Shown here: positions 1 to 8,654 of the stretch, one piece after another | How the letters are laid out: every line of letters begins with the position of its first letter | How positions within the stretch are numbered: the stretch's first letter is position 1 | Assembly: GCF_017349075.1 (NCBI RefSeq) | Contig: NZ_JAFMOF010000001.1 | Coordinates: 1-64,000, forward strand | Reading direction: 5' to 3' | Length of the DNA: 64,000 bases | Source: Streptomyces triculaminicus | GTDB lineage: Bacteria > Actinomycetota > Actinomycetes > Streptomycetales > Streptomycetaceae | The notes under the pieces: generated by a model | Told to the model about the DNA's origin: nothing | Databases searched by the model: none | What the model saw: the letters and a program-made list of their open reading frames with translations, nothing else | Position numbers and translations under genes: made by a program

Positions 1-4
1 AAAT

Positions 5-98
5 CTGGGCCACTCCGTGGCCCAGGAGGCCAACTCCGTTGGCCTTGGGCTCGGATCGCTCCGCGATCCGGCCTGATGGAACACGCTCCGCGCGTTCC
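5..98. repeat. four tandem telomere-type hairpins with identical CTCCG loops
   Basis: Four successive inverted repeats lie end to end: 5-12/18-25 (8-bp arms), 27-33/39-45 (7 bp), 52-58/64-70 (7 bp) and 78-85/91-98 (8 bp, one A/C mismatch). Every loop is CTCCG (13-17, 34-38, 59-63, 86-90). Closely packed GC-rich palindromes with short loops are the hallmark of Streptomyces telomeres and subterminal DNA. The helicase gene that follows is of the type found at these termini. I infer that the replicon end lies at or just left of position 1. It could instead be an internal fragment of a former end. Confidence 0.7.
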
Positions 99-467
99 TG
101 ACGCTGGCAGAGAGGGAAGGAGGTTGCAGCTCGGGACTGATGGGGATTCAAGGGGCCCGCTCCGCACGGCGATTAGAGCAGGGCACGGACCGGAGCGATG
201 AACAAACGCTCACCGCAACGGATAGCAGAAACGAACGGAACAGAACGCTTCCAACAACCGTATGCGTCATCTTGCCAGACCCGCTACCTTATGGAGAGAT
301 AAACCACCTCCACCATCTCCGGAGCCACCGGAAGGCCACAAATAACCACCTGGAAACCGCCCCTCAAAAGCTGGATAAACACCCACTACCCAACTCCAGA
401 ATTCCAGCACACCCAGATTACAGCGGCCCTGAGAACACGTCAGTCACATACGACGAAGGAAAATAGC
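99..467. other. non-coding leader of the terminal helicase gene
   Basis: No convincing gene is seen here. The stretch from about 230 to 465 is clearly more AT-rich than the rest of the window, as expected of a leader or promoter region. A GAAGGA ribosome-binding site ends 8 bases before the helicase ATG at 468. An open frame from 140 has no Streptomyces-like codon bias and is not called. Confidence 0.5.
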
Positions 468-1862
468 ATGCCGGGTAAAGAACTGTTTCCGCATCAGGTG
501 GAAGCGGTCGACGCCATCCTCCGTGTTCTGCAGACGCCCGCCGACGGGCACATGCCGGCCGAGGGGCTGCGGACCCAGGTCATCGCTGCGACCGGCTCGG
601 GCAAGACACTGATCGCCACCGAGGCCGCCCAAAAGCTCGCTGCCCGGCGGGTCCTGGTCTTCGTGCCGACTCTGGATCTCCTGACCCAGGCCGCGGCCTC
701 ATGGCGGGAGGGCGGCCGTACCGGGGCGATGATCGGGGTCTGCCGTCTAACGGCTGAGGACGCTGACGGCATGCCCTGTACGACGGATCCGGCCGAGCTC
801 GTGGCCTGGGCGAACGGGCTGGAGCGGGTAACGGTGTTCGCCACCTACGCCGCCGTGGGCCTCGGCATTCTCCAGCGCGCCCATGCTCAGGGCCTGGGCG
901 TGTGGGACCTGATGGTCGTGGACGAGGCGCACCGGACCAGCGGGGACGCGGGAAAGCCCTGGGCAGCCGTGCACGACCAGGGCAAGATCCCGACGGGCCG
1001 TCGGCTCTACATGACCGCCACCGCCAGAATCTGGGAGGCGGCCGAAGGCCGCTGCGGCAAAGCGCCCCGGCTGATCGCGAGCATGGACCCGGAGTCTCCG
1101 CTGTTCGGGCCCGTGGCGTTCAAGCTCACCCTGTCCGAGGCCATCAGCCGCGGACTGGTCGCCCCCTACCAGGTCGTGTGCATCGACATTACCGACCCCG
1201 AACTCCACCAGGCGCAGCAGACGGCCGGACCCGGCTCGGACGCGGTACGCGGAGCCAGGCTCGCAGCGCTGCAGACCGGCGTCCTCACCGCAGCAGCGCG
1301 GGAGGAGCTGCGGAAGGTGCTGGCGTTCCACAGCAAGGTCAGCGAGGCGGAGGCCATGGCCGTAGGTGTCATCGACGTCGCGCGGCGGCTCTGGCAGGAC
1401 GATCCCCGGCGGTTCCCGGCGCCGGAACGGGTCTGGGCCGACTGGCTCTACGGCGGCCATGCCCCCAGCCACCGGCGCGCCGTCCTCACCGAGTTCGCCT
1501 CCGACGTCATCGAGGACCGGGACGGCCTGCAGCCGGCCGCACTGCGCGTGCTCAGCTCCGTGAAGGTGCTCGGCGAAGGCGTCGATACAGCGAACTGTGA
1601 TTCCGTCGCTTTCTGCGACGCCAGGGGATCAATGGTCGACATCGTGCAAATGGTCGGCCGCGCCCTCCGTATGAAACCGGGCGAAGGGGAAATCGCATCG
1701 CTGATCGTCCCAGTATTCCTCGCGCCAGGTGAAAACCCCGACGAAATACTGACCTCACCCGCCTACGAAATCCTGGCGAAGATCCTCGAAGCACTCCGCG
1801 CGCACGATACGGACACCGTCGAAGCCCTCGCCGACCCCCGCGTGCGCAGCGGGAGCTACTGA
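468..1862 (+). pseudogene. telomere-associated helicase (TtrA-type), 5' part, split by a transposon
   Basis: This is the N-terminal 464 residues of a superfamily 2 helicase. The Q-motif-like start FPHQ is near residue 7, Walker A ATGSGKT is at 41-47, the DEAH box at 152-155, motif III TAT at 183-185, and a motif VI-like QMVGRALRM lies near the C-terminus. Homologous helicases are typically the terminal gene on Streptomyces chromosomes and linear plasmids. The frame ends at TGA 1860-1862, two codons after the TA dinucleotide (1857-1858) where the transposon begins. The helicase-associated C-terminal part resumes near 3792. Joining TA 1857-1858 to 3794 restores Ser-Tyr-Gln-Pro in frame, so the break is a clean insertion. 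The truncated protein keeps the motor motifs and might still be made. Confidence 0.85.
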
Positions 1863-1893
1863 ATTTGAATTCGTGATGTCGGTCTGAGGGTGG

Positions 1894-2508
1894 TCAGCCG
1901 TCCATGATCAGGCCGGTGGTGGCGAGGCATGCGTCGATGAGGTGGGGTCGGTACTGGATCTGCTTCAGGCTGCGCTTGACGGCTCGGGCGAGCTGGTCGA
2001 GGTTGGCGGCGGCGAGGTTGCCGATGGTGCGCTTGACCAGCGACCAGATGCCCTCTTGCGGGTTGAGGTCCGGTGCGTACGAGGGGAGTTGGAAGACGGT
2101 CAGCCAGTCCTTGCTCGCCTCGATGAACTCCTGCATCGGCGGCATCAGGTGGGCACGCAGGTTGTCCCACACGAGCACGATCGGGCCGCCGAGCTGGATG
2201 TGCGCGCGGATGAGCAGGTCCCGGTAGTCCTGCCAGGTGAAGCCCTTCTTCTCGCCCTTGCGGCCCCGGTACACGTGGAAGCTGTACAGCATTCGGGAGC
2301 GCTGACCGGGTTTGTAGCAGCTCAGCCCTGCCATGGAGACCCGGCCGGCTCCCCGGCCGCGCACCCGCACGACCGGCGTGCAGCCGACTCTGCCCCAGGT
2401 CCTGGCACGCGGCGGCCTCATCGACTGCCCGGCTTCGTCCTCGAAGACCAGCCAGGCCCCGCGGACCGCCGCGGTGCTTTTACCCGCGACCACGTCTCCT
2501 TCCTCCAC
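1894..2508 (-). CDS. IS630-family transposase, catalytic DDE part (OrfB)
   Basis: This is the DDE domain of an IS630-family transposase. The first Asp is in LVFEDEAGQS, the second in VLVWDNLRAH and the Glu in PDLNPQEGIWS, so the triad looks complete. It overlaps OrfA by about 90 bp in the -1 frame. The run AAAA at 2478-2481 (reading GTA AAA GC on this strand) sits in the overlap and is a plausible -1 slippage site. A full transposase would therefore be made by frameshifting, as in many IS630 elements. No in-frame stop disturbs the domain, so the element may still be active. Confidence 0.85.
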   Translation of the reverse strand: MEEGDVVAGKSTAAVRGAWLVFEDEAGQSMRPPRARTWGRVGCTPVVRVRGRGAGRVSMAGLSCYKPGQRSRMLYSFHVYRGRKGEKKGFTWQDYRDLLIRAHIQLGGPIVLVWDNLRAHLMPPMQEFIEASKDWLTVFQLPSYAPDLNPQEGIWSLVKRTIGNLAAANLDQLARAVKRSLKQIQYRPHLIDACLATTGLIMDG

Positions 2509-2957
2509 AACTCGACAGCCGCGTCATCGCGCTCGATGGCCCGGCGAACCGGCTCCTGCCAGGACCAACCGTGGCGCCGCAGCAACACCCACGTCCCCTC
2601 CACCGTGTAGGAGACGTGGAACAGCCGGCCGATCAGCGTCTTCACCCGTGCCAGAGTCCACCGCTGGTCTTCCCAGCCGTGGGCCAGCGGACCACGCTCC
2701 AACTCCCGCTCCAGCCGCGCGATCTGGGCATCGGAGAGCTTGGGACGACCGGGTGAGCCCCTCGAGGCCACTTCTGCCGCACCGCCCTCGCGCCACTGCC
2801 GGCGCCAGCGCTCCACCGAACGCACGCTCACCCGCAGTGCCGCCGCGATGTCCCTGCTCCGGTCCCCGCTCTCGAAGCGTTCCACAGCCTGCCGCCGGAT
2901 CCGCTCCCGCGCGGCCCTCTCCATGTCGGTCAAACCACCGCCCTGCGCGTACCTCAC
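2418..2957 (-). CDS. IS630-family transposase, N-terminal HTH part (OrfA)
   Basis: This encodes the DNA-binding half of the transposase, with a homeodomain-like helix-turn-helix (DIAAALRVSVRSVERWRRQ, about residues 38-56) and a second winged-helix segment (RLERELERGPLAHGW). It is followed by the -1 frameshift region that leads into OrfB. Start ATG 2957 and ATG 2924 are both possible; the second begins at the usual family N-terminus. The passenger membrane-protein gene ends 76 bp upstream on the same strand and could share its transcript. Confidence 0.8.
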   Translation of the reverse strand: MRYAQGGGLTDMERAARERIRRQAVERFESGDRSRDIAAALRVSVRSVERWRRQWREGGAAEVASRGSPGRPKLSDAQIARLERELERGPLAHGWEDQRWTLARVKTLIGRLFHVSYTVEGTWVLLRRHGWSWQEPVRRAIERDDAAVELWRKETWSRVKAPRRSAGPGWSSRTKPGSR

Positions 2958-3033
2958 AGCACAGGGCTACCGACAGCATCTGCCGGCTGTCAGGCAAACG
3001 GCACCGACTCCACCCAATCAAGTTGATCACATG

Positions 3034-3573
3034 TCACTCTCCGCGGCGCCGCTTGTAGTACGCGTATGTCAAAGCCAGGAGAAGCGGGCCCCACAGAGTC
3101 AGCGGCAGTGTGGCCGTTGCCGCGAGGGCCTTCCACCAGCCGCTGGAGTACCCGACCATGTGGAACCCGCCGACGTTGAGGAAGCCGAACGGCAGCTGGT
3201 CCCACAGTGCGATCAGCCCCAGAGCGCCCAAGGTGGCCGGGATGATCGCCGCGAGCGGCGCAACGCGTCGGCCGCCGATGAACGGGATCCAGGAAGGAAC
3301 CACTTCGCCCCATCCGGCCACCAGGCCGAAGGACATGTAGGCGAGCCCCTCGGAGAGAAGACTCAGCCCGAAGACGTAGAGGATCACCCACCAGTGCCAC
3401 GTCTTGTGGACGGCGTAGACCTGGCCCATCTCGTAGTTGAATGCGAACGGCAGGCGCCAGATGCACGATGGCAGGACGGCCAGGGGTATGACCCGGGCCA
3501 CGCGGATGGCCCACGGGGGGACCGGCCGTGCAGTGTTGCCGACCGTCGGGGACGGGTGCGTCTTGAATCGCAT
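3034..3573 (-). CDS. multi-spanning membrane protein carried by the transposon
   Basis: The product is about 179 residues with a basic N-terminus and five or so hydrophobic segments (around IPLAVLPSCIW, WWVILYVFGLSLL, PLAAIIPATLGALGLIALW, GFLNVGGFHMVGY and LPLTLWGPLLLALTYAYY), ending in a basic tail. It resembles uncharacterised integral membrane proteins common in Streptomyces; no function is recognised. ATG 3573 is chosen because an AAGGAAG site precedes it by about 8 bases; the open frame extends further upstream without membrane or codon support. The gene lies entirely between the terminal inverted repeats, upstream of the transposase and on the same strand, so it is a passenger. Confidence 0.75.
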   Translation of the reverse strand: MRFKTHPSPTVGNTARPVPPWAIRVARVIPLAVLPSCIWRLPFAFNYEMGQVYAVHKTWHWWVILYVFGLSLLSEGLAYMSFGLVAGWGEVVPSWIPFIGGRRVAPLAAIIPATLGALGLIALWDQLPFGFLNVGGFHMVGYSSGWWKALAATATLPLTLWGPLLLALTYAYYKRRRGE

Positions 3574-3791
3574 GGGCCGATCTTCCTTGCCCGGCCGGCG
3601 CCGGGGATCGCCCTGAAGCAGTATCTGATGGTCACCCCCGCGAGGGGTATCGAGTCCTCCGACGGGAGGATGGTCGCGGTTCCGGGCGGGTTTCGAGGGC
3701 AGGGATGGCCTGCTACTAGCCGGCGAACGGCTGCTTCGCCGGCACCGGCCTTGCCCTGGAGACCTGACCGACATCACGCTTTTAAGTTCAG

Positions 3792-4931
3792 TATCAGCCG
3801 GAGGAGGAGGTCGGTGAAGGCGGCCGGGCGCGGCCGGAGGGGGAGCAGGGGCCGAGTGCGCCTGCGCGGGAGCTGCTGAGGTTCAGCACGCCCCGGGATC
3901 CGGCGTTGCTGGCCCGGTTCGTGAAGCTGCGGGTGATCGAGCCCGAGAACGCCTTCTGGCGGCGCGGGATCGAGGCGTGCGTGCGGTATCTGAAGGAGAC
4001 CGGCGCGGAGCAGTTGCGGGTGCCGTACGGCTTCGTCACGCCCGAGGACTGGGTACCGGCCGGGTTTCCTCTGGGCACCTGGCTGGCGGATCAGCGGCGG
4101 TTCAACAAGGCCGGACGCCTGACTGCGGCCCGCGTTGGCGAGCTGGACGAGCTCGGGATGGTCTGGTCACACCAGGACGTCGCCTTCGAGGAAGGACTCA
4201 CCGCCGCCTGCGCCTGGGCCGCCGCCCACGGACACTTCCTCCCGCCCGCCACCGCCGTCTGGGACGGCTACCCCATCGGGACCTGGGCCAAGAACATGCG
4301 CACCGCGGCCCGGATCGCGGACACCATCGTCGAACGCCGCGAAGCCGGCCTCCGCGTCGAATCCAGCGCCAAAGCACTCACCCAGGCACGACGCGAAGCC
4401 CTGGACGAGATCGACCCGGGCTGGTGCCCGGTGTGGGATGCCGGATGGCAGCGCTGCTTCCGCCTCGCGCAAGCTCACGTCCAAGGCGGCGGGGCGGTAC
4501 CGACGGTGCCGGGCGAGGTGATCGTGCAGGGCGAAGACCTCGGCCGCTGGGCCCAGGCATCCCGCCTCGGCTGGGACGCTCTCATGCCGGTCCAGCAGTG
4601 GATGCTCGAAAACGTCCTCGGCCTCGCCCCCGCCGAAGAGCACGAGCGGCCCGTGAAACGCACGCAAGAAGACAAGTGGGCGCTCAATCTCCGGGCGGCA
4701 CGCCAGTTCCACGCCCGCGAGGGCCACTTGAACGTGCCCCGGAAGCATGTCGAGCACCTGGAGCCAGAAGGCCGCCGGGAGGGCGCTGAGGAGCTCCTGG
4801 CGGTGAAGCTCGGCATGGTCCTCGACAACATTCGCAAACGCGCCGACAAGCTCACCGAACAACGCCGCGCGCACCTCGATCAACTCGGCATGCGCTGGAC
4901 CAGCGGCGCAACCAGCAGGAGCACCCGGTAG
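3792..4931 (+). pseudogene. telomere-associated helicase, 3' part with helicase-associated repeats
   Basis: This is the C-terminal continuation of the gene begun at 468, in the same frame once the transposon is removed. It holds several helicase-associated (HA) repeats rich in Trp, such as GTWLADQRR, GTWAKNMR and GRWAQASRLGW. These domains are typical of the C-terminus of telomeric TtrA-type helicases and probably bind DNA. The frame is open from just after the TA at 3792-3793. There is no native start; internal TTG 3906 would be the first usable codon. The rejoined gene would encode about 843 residues, a normal length for the family. Confidence 0.8.
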
Positions 4932-5031
4932 AGAGCGGTCGGGAACGGCGGCAGGACCCAGGGCCACATGGCTCCGGGCCTTCCCGGCAGTACTGCACAA
5001 GGCATGTGAGAGACCCGAAGCCGGGCCTACC

Positions 5032-5274
5032 GTGGCACTCATGACCAGCCGTGGCAGACAGCACTGGGACGGTTCCGCCAAGCGCGTCCAGCTCACCAGC
5101 GGTGACCACAGCGGGCCAAAAGATAAGAAAAAGCCCAAAGTCAACCGCAAAGGCAAAGGGCTTAGCGCGGAGGAAAAGAGGGCCGCCGAGCTGCGCGAAG
5201 TGGAGCGCTTCCGGCAGTCCATACGCGCCAGTGAGCTGCGCCGGAAAGCACGCGAGGAAGTACCGAAGTGGTAG
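5032..5274 (+). CDS. small highly basic hypothetical protein
   Basis: About 77-80 residues, very rich in Lys, Arg and Glu, with a middle segment (KDKKKPKVNRKGKG) followed by a predicted charged helix. No family is recognised. Starts are GTG 5032 or ATG 5041; no strong ribosome-binding site is visible for either. It sits alone downstream of the helicase remnant. The charge suggests a nucleic-acid-binding or ribosome-associated role, but this is only inference. Confidence 0.45.
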   Translation: MALMTSRGRQHWDGSAKRVQLTSGDHSGPKDKKKPKVNRKGKGLSAEEKRAAELREVERFRQSIRASELRRKAREEVPKW

Positions 5275-5430
5275 GACCATGGTCGAGACCTGGGCGTGGC
5301 GCGTGCCAGGACCTCGACGGGAGCATGTACTGGTCCGCTGCCCAGCTAGTGCTGTGGCCGGGATGGTTCACCGTGGTCGGAACGTGGCTCGCGGGACGAG
5401 CGCACGCGAAACGGCTGGTATTACTGGGGC

Positions 5431-5808
5431 ATGCAGGAAGAGACCGCACGCTCCGCGATCGACACATTCATCTCCGCGTTCAACGCCTCGGACGACAGCT
5501 ATGTGACTGCCCTGCTCTCCCAGGCCCTGACCTCAGACGTGGTCTTCTGGGGACCGTTGGGCCGCAGCGAAGGAATCGCGGCGGTCGAGCGGTTCGTGCT
5601 GGACATCCGGCGCCACCCGGCGGGGACCGGCACGATGGTGCGCTGCTCAGCGGTGGACATGCCTGACGAATGGGCCCGGTACCAGTGGGTCTTCACCACG
5701 CCGGATGGAGGCCCCCGCCTGGCGGGAACGGATGTCGTCCATCTGCGACGGAGCCTCATCGATCAGGTCATCGTCTTCGCGGGGGAGATCGAGCCGTTCG
5801 CCTCCTGA
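5431..5808 (+). CDS. SnoaL-like / NTF2-fold protein
   Basis: A 125-residue protein of SnoaL/NTF2-like pattern: an N-terminal helix with AIDTFISAFNASDDSYV, then LTSDVVFWGPLGRSEGIAAV, and a C-terminal beta-rich half with QWVFTTPDGGP. The fold forms a small barrel with a ligand pocket and is used by polyketide cyclases, isomerases and many uncharacterised proteins, so the substrate cannot be named. ATG 5431 gives the usual family start. No neighbours point to a pathway. Confidence 0.7.
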   Translation: MQEETARSAIDTFISAFNASDDSYVTALLSQALTSDVVFWGPLGRSEGIAAVERFVLDIRRHPAGTGTMVRCSAVDMPDEWARYQWVFTTPDGGPRLAGTDVVHLRRSLIDQVIVFAGEIEPFAS

Positions 5809-6032
5809 GTCATCCTTCTGTCGCTGTCCGTCTCCTGAACTTGCCCCCTTCGGCGCTCGGGGGCTGCGGTTCGCAGTCGGTCAGTCTGCGTACATGGGCA
5901 GGCTCAGCCACCGCGCCTCCAGCGATCGGATCGGACGTCTCCGCGCATCCAACCGTCGCGACCACCAACCCGGCGAACCTTCACAGTCACAGCACTAGGA
6001 AAGTCCCCGATAGGGGTGGCCGGAGATGCGGG

Positions 6033-6060
6033 AGGGCCCGGATCCGTAGATCCGGGCCCT
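6033..6060 (-). terminator. strong hairpin downstream of the tRNA
   Basis: A perfect 12-bp stem (6033-6044 with 6049-6060) with a 4-base CGTA loop lies 10 bp beyond the 3' end of the tRNA on the minus strand. There is no T-run, as is common for Streptomyces terminators. A diverged version occurs at 11367-11404 next to the second tRNA-like sequence. Confidence 0.75.
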
Positions 6061-6069
6061 CTTCAGCAG

Positions 6070-6143
6070 TAGCGGGGACAGGATTTGAACCTGCGACCTC
6101 TGGGTTATGAGCCCAGCGAGCTACCGAGCTGCTCCACCCCGCG
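6070..6143 (-). tRNA. initiator tRNA-Met (CAT)
   Basis: The minus strand folds as a complete cloverleaf: acceptor CGCGGGG with CCCCGCT, a D arm, an anticodon loop CTCATAA, and a T loop TTCAAAT. The first acceptor position is mismatched (C1/T72). The anticodon stem ends in three G-C pairs (GGG/CCC). Both are marks of an initiator rather than an elongator methionine tRNA. CCA is not encoded. An initiator tRNA gene a few kb from a replicon end is unusual. A diverged copy lies at 11410-11483. Confidence 0.92.
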
Positions 6144-6268
6144 TCGGTGATCCCCACAGTACGCCATCACAACCAGCACCGCGGACCACTTCCTGCCAGG
6201 ACCGGTTCTTCCAGGACCCCGAAGCCGACGTTCGAGCAGAATTCGGTGCCGCCCGTGCCCACACCTCA

Positions 6269-6850
6269 TCACTGTCTTGGCTGTCATCAGCCCCCGGGGC
6301 GGATTTCGCGATGACCGTACGCAACAGCTACCTGTACGGACGCGCCCCCGGAATTCTCTCCGCCGTGGGAATTTCGCTCGGAGTGCTGGTGCACGTCACG
6401 TACACGGTCCTGGGCGTCGGAATTCTGATCGCCCATTCGCCGTCGGCCTTCACGGTCATCAAGCTGGCCGGCGCCGGATACCTCGTCTACATCGGCTGCA
6501 GGACGTTCGCGAAGCGTACCCAGATGGACATCGATCTTTCCTCGGGTGCGGCGATTTCCCGGATGCAGGCGCTGCGGACCGGATTTCTGACCAACCCGAA
6601 GACCACCCTGTTCGTGCTCAGCACCTTCACCCAGGTCATCCATCAGGACGCGGCGCTGTGGCGCCAGATCGGCTACGGCTTGTTCATGTCGCTGGCCCAC
6701 CTGGCCTGGTTCTCCCTGGCGGCGCTGTTCTTTTCGAACGACCGGCTGCGCGCCAAGATGCTGCGCAGCCAGATCCTTCTGAACAGGGTGATCGGCACGG
6801 TGCTCGTCGGCCTCGGCGTGGCCCTCGCGCTCACCCCGACCACTCAGTGA
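6269..6850 (+). pseudogene. LysE/RhtB-family exporter, 5'-truncated
   Basis: This encodes most of a LysE-type amino-acid exporter: the family PGxDF region appears as APGADFAMTVRNS, followed by hydrophobic segments ILSAVGISLGVLVHVTYTVLG, VIKLAGAGYLVYIG and a C-terminal GTVLVGLGVALAL. About 20 residues forming the first half of helix 1 are missing. The upstream frame reads straight into the tRNA flank, and no normal start or ribosome-binding site precedes the domain. The first in-frame ATG, 6311, lies inside the conserved motif. It was probably truncated by a recombination next to the tRNA. Confidence 0.7.
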
Positions 6851-6875
6851 GCCCCGCACCGGTCACCCGGTGAGG

Positions 6876-7364
6876 TCAGGCGAGCGCGATGGCCTCGACG
6901 CGCGGCTCGGCGATCTTGACGAAGTCGCGCGTGGCCAGGGCGAGGGACCGGTCGAGACGTGCTGCGTTGAAGAAGAACTCCGGGTTCTCCAGCAGCGCCG
7001 GGTCGACGACCAGTTCCAGCTGCCGGTCGAAGGAGAACGGCAGAATCGTGCCGCTGGCACAGCCCGAGAGCCGTTCGGCGATGTCCTGCTCGGCGAACCC
7101 CACGTAGGTTCCGCCGAGCAGGGCCTTGATCGCGGCAAGGTCCACTCGCCTGTCACCGGGAACGACAGCGAGGACGTAGCGCGTCACCTTCTTGCCCAGC
7201 TTCACCATCACGACGATGCACTTGGCCGCCTGGTGGAGCTCGTGCCCGCGCAGCCGGCTCACGGCCTCCGTGCCGCCCTCGGGCTCGTGCTCGATCGTCC
7301 GGTACTGGGCACTGTGCTCATCGAGCAGAGCGAGCAGCTTCTCGTACGTCTCGTGCGAACCCAT
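6876..7364 (-). CDS. YbaK/EbsC-family aminoacyl-tRNA deacylase-like protein
   Basis: A 162-residue protein with the YbaK/ProX fold. Visible marks are the substrate-loop region EHEPEGGTEAVSRLRGHELH, the core AAKCIVVMVK with the conserved Lys, and GCASGTILPFSFD near the C-terminal half. Family members hydrolyse mischarged tRNAs such as Ala- or Cys-tRNA-Pro. ATG 7364 is preceded by GGAAG; a longer frame upstream to 7478 has no support. It is convergent with the LysE remnant and stands alone. Confidence 0.85.
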   Translation of the reverse strand: MGSHETYEKLLALLDEHSAQYRTIEHEPEGGTEAVSRLRGHELHQAAKCIVVMVKLGKKVTRYVLAVVPGDRRVDLAAIKALLGGTYVGFAEQDIAERLSGCASGTILPFSFDRQLELVVDPALLENPEFFFNAARLDRSLALATRDFVKIAEPRVEAIALA

Positions 7365-7676
7365 GCTTCCACAACCCCTGTGCGCGCTGGCAGTTGACTG
7401 ATGGCAAAGAAGCTTCAGTATGCATGAGTATGCCGGGCGACGGGTCTCTTTACGGCCGCTCCTCCCCGGTTCGGGCACAGAACGGTCCTGCCGGGCGGCG
7501 CTCAGGGGGCGGGGAGAGGGAACGGGCCACGGTGGTCACCGGATCCTCCGCTGCTGGGGGAAATCGGGGTCCGAGGGCCCGGCGTCGGACAGCGGCCGGC
7601 CATCGACGCTGATCTCCTCACGCGTGACCCGCCGGGGCACCGCCCGCGTGACAGGACCGGAGACGGGACCGGACAG

Positions 7677-8186
7677 GTGCGGGCAGACCCCGGACGCGAT
7701 GGTCTTGCACTTCTCGTGGAGGGCGGCCTGGAGGAGATCGCCCGCCGCGCGGGAGTCGGCTCGGCCACCTTGCACCGCCACTTCCCCACCCGGCAGGCCC
7801 TCCTGGAGGCCGTCTTCAAAGACAGGGTGGAGACCCTGTGTACGAGGGCGGGCAATCTGCTCGACGAACCCGACCCGGGCCAGGCACTGGCCACCTGGCT
7901 CCACGCCGTCGGCGCGCATGCCGTAGGCAACCGGGTCCTGGGGGCATCACTGATGCGCGACGGAGCCCCGGCACTGGGCGAGACCTGCCACAACATGATC
8001 ACCAAGGCCGGCGACGCCCTCCTCACACGCGCCCAAGCGGCAGACACCGTGCGCCCTGACATCACCATCACCCAGCTGCTGAAACTCGTCGGCGCCATCG
8101 CGCCGGCCACCGAGCAGGACGCCGACGGCCCCACCGAGGCCGGCCTCCTGCTTGCCATCGCCATCAACGGAGTACACGCACGCTGA
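7677..8186 (+). CDS. TetR-family regulator with shortened N-terminus
   Basis: About 169 residues. The TetR helix-turn-helix is clear: LEEIARRAGVGSATLHRHFPTRQALLEAVF. The usual helix 1 before it (RADxRRNRxALLxAA) is compressed: RADPGRDGLALLVEGG lacks about ten residues. This suggests a small deletion and perhaps weakened DNA binding. The C-terminal ligand domain looks complete. The start is GTG 7677. The preceding 300 bp (7365-7676) show no gene. A likely target would be a neighbour, but the adjacent genes are remnants. Confidence 0.6.
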   Translation: MRADPGRDGLALLVEGGLEEIARRAGVGSATLHRHFPTRQALLEAVFKDRVETLCTRAGNLLDEPDPGQALATWLHAVGAHAVGNRVLGASLMRDGAPALGETCHNMITKAGDALLTRAQAADTVRPDITITQLLKLVGAIAPATEQDADGPTEAGLLLAIAINGVHAR

Positions 8187-8654
8187 CCCCCGGCACGCAC
8201 TACGTGCTGCCCAAACCTCCGGGCTGGCGCCGCGATACCCGCGGAGGAGACGGGCCCCGAGCCGTCTTCCCGGCCACCAAGCCGAGCGCCTGGGCCAAAG
8301 CCTCCACAGAGAACCTGGTTTCTGCCCCAGCGCATCGCCCGCCACGACGTTTCCCTTCGCGCTTGCGTCACCGTGACCACCAGGCGAACGGCGGCGGCCG
8401 CCAGCCGCTCCCATCTCGTGGCGCTGACCTGCAGTTTCCTGGTTCGGAAAACAGGTACTCAGGTGGCGTGCTGCGCTGTCGACTGCGCGCTGCCGGTCCG
8501 GGCGCAACGCACGACGAGCGGGGGCGGTCGACGGCGTCGCAGCGGGCTCGAGGTCGCAGCGGGCTCGAGGCTGGAAGGCATTCGTGTACGGCCTCAGCTC
8601 CCGGCGGGATGGTCAAGCCGTGTCCCGTGGATCACTGTGTGAGGTAATTGGCGC
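8187..8654. other. non-coding stretch with a short direct repeat
   Basis: I see no gene with credible codon use in these 470 bases. The 17-base unit GTCGCAGCGGGCTCGAG occurs twice in tandem around 8538-8571. This is likely degenerated coding DNA or spacer. Confidence 0.4.

Larger units (their letters stand above)
1859..3791 (-). mobile_element. IS630-type transposon with a passenger gene
   Basis: The element is about 1933 bp. Its ends are imperfect inverted repeats: 1859-1884 and the complement of 3766-3791 match at 22 of 26 positions, including a perfect 13-bp core CGTGATGTCGGTC. It is flanked by TA at 1857-1858 and 3792-3793, the target duplication typical of IS630/Tc1-mariner elements. 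It carries a two-frame transposase (1894-2957) and, upstream on the same strand, a membrane-protein gene (3034-3573). Both lie inside the same pair of ends. It interrupts the terminal helicase gene. Confidence 0.85.

Noticed and set aside
140..466. Open frame of 108 codons before the helicase
   Set aside because: AT-rich leader, no ribosome-binding site, no Streptomyces third-position GC bias.
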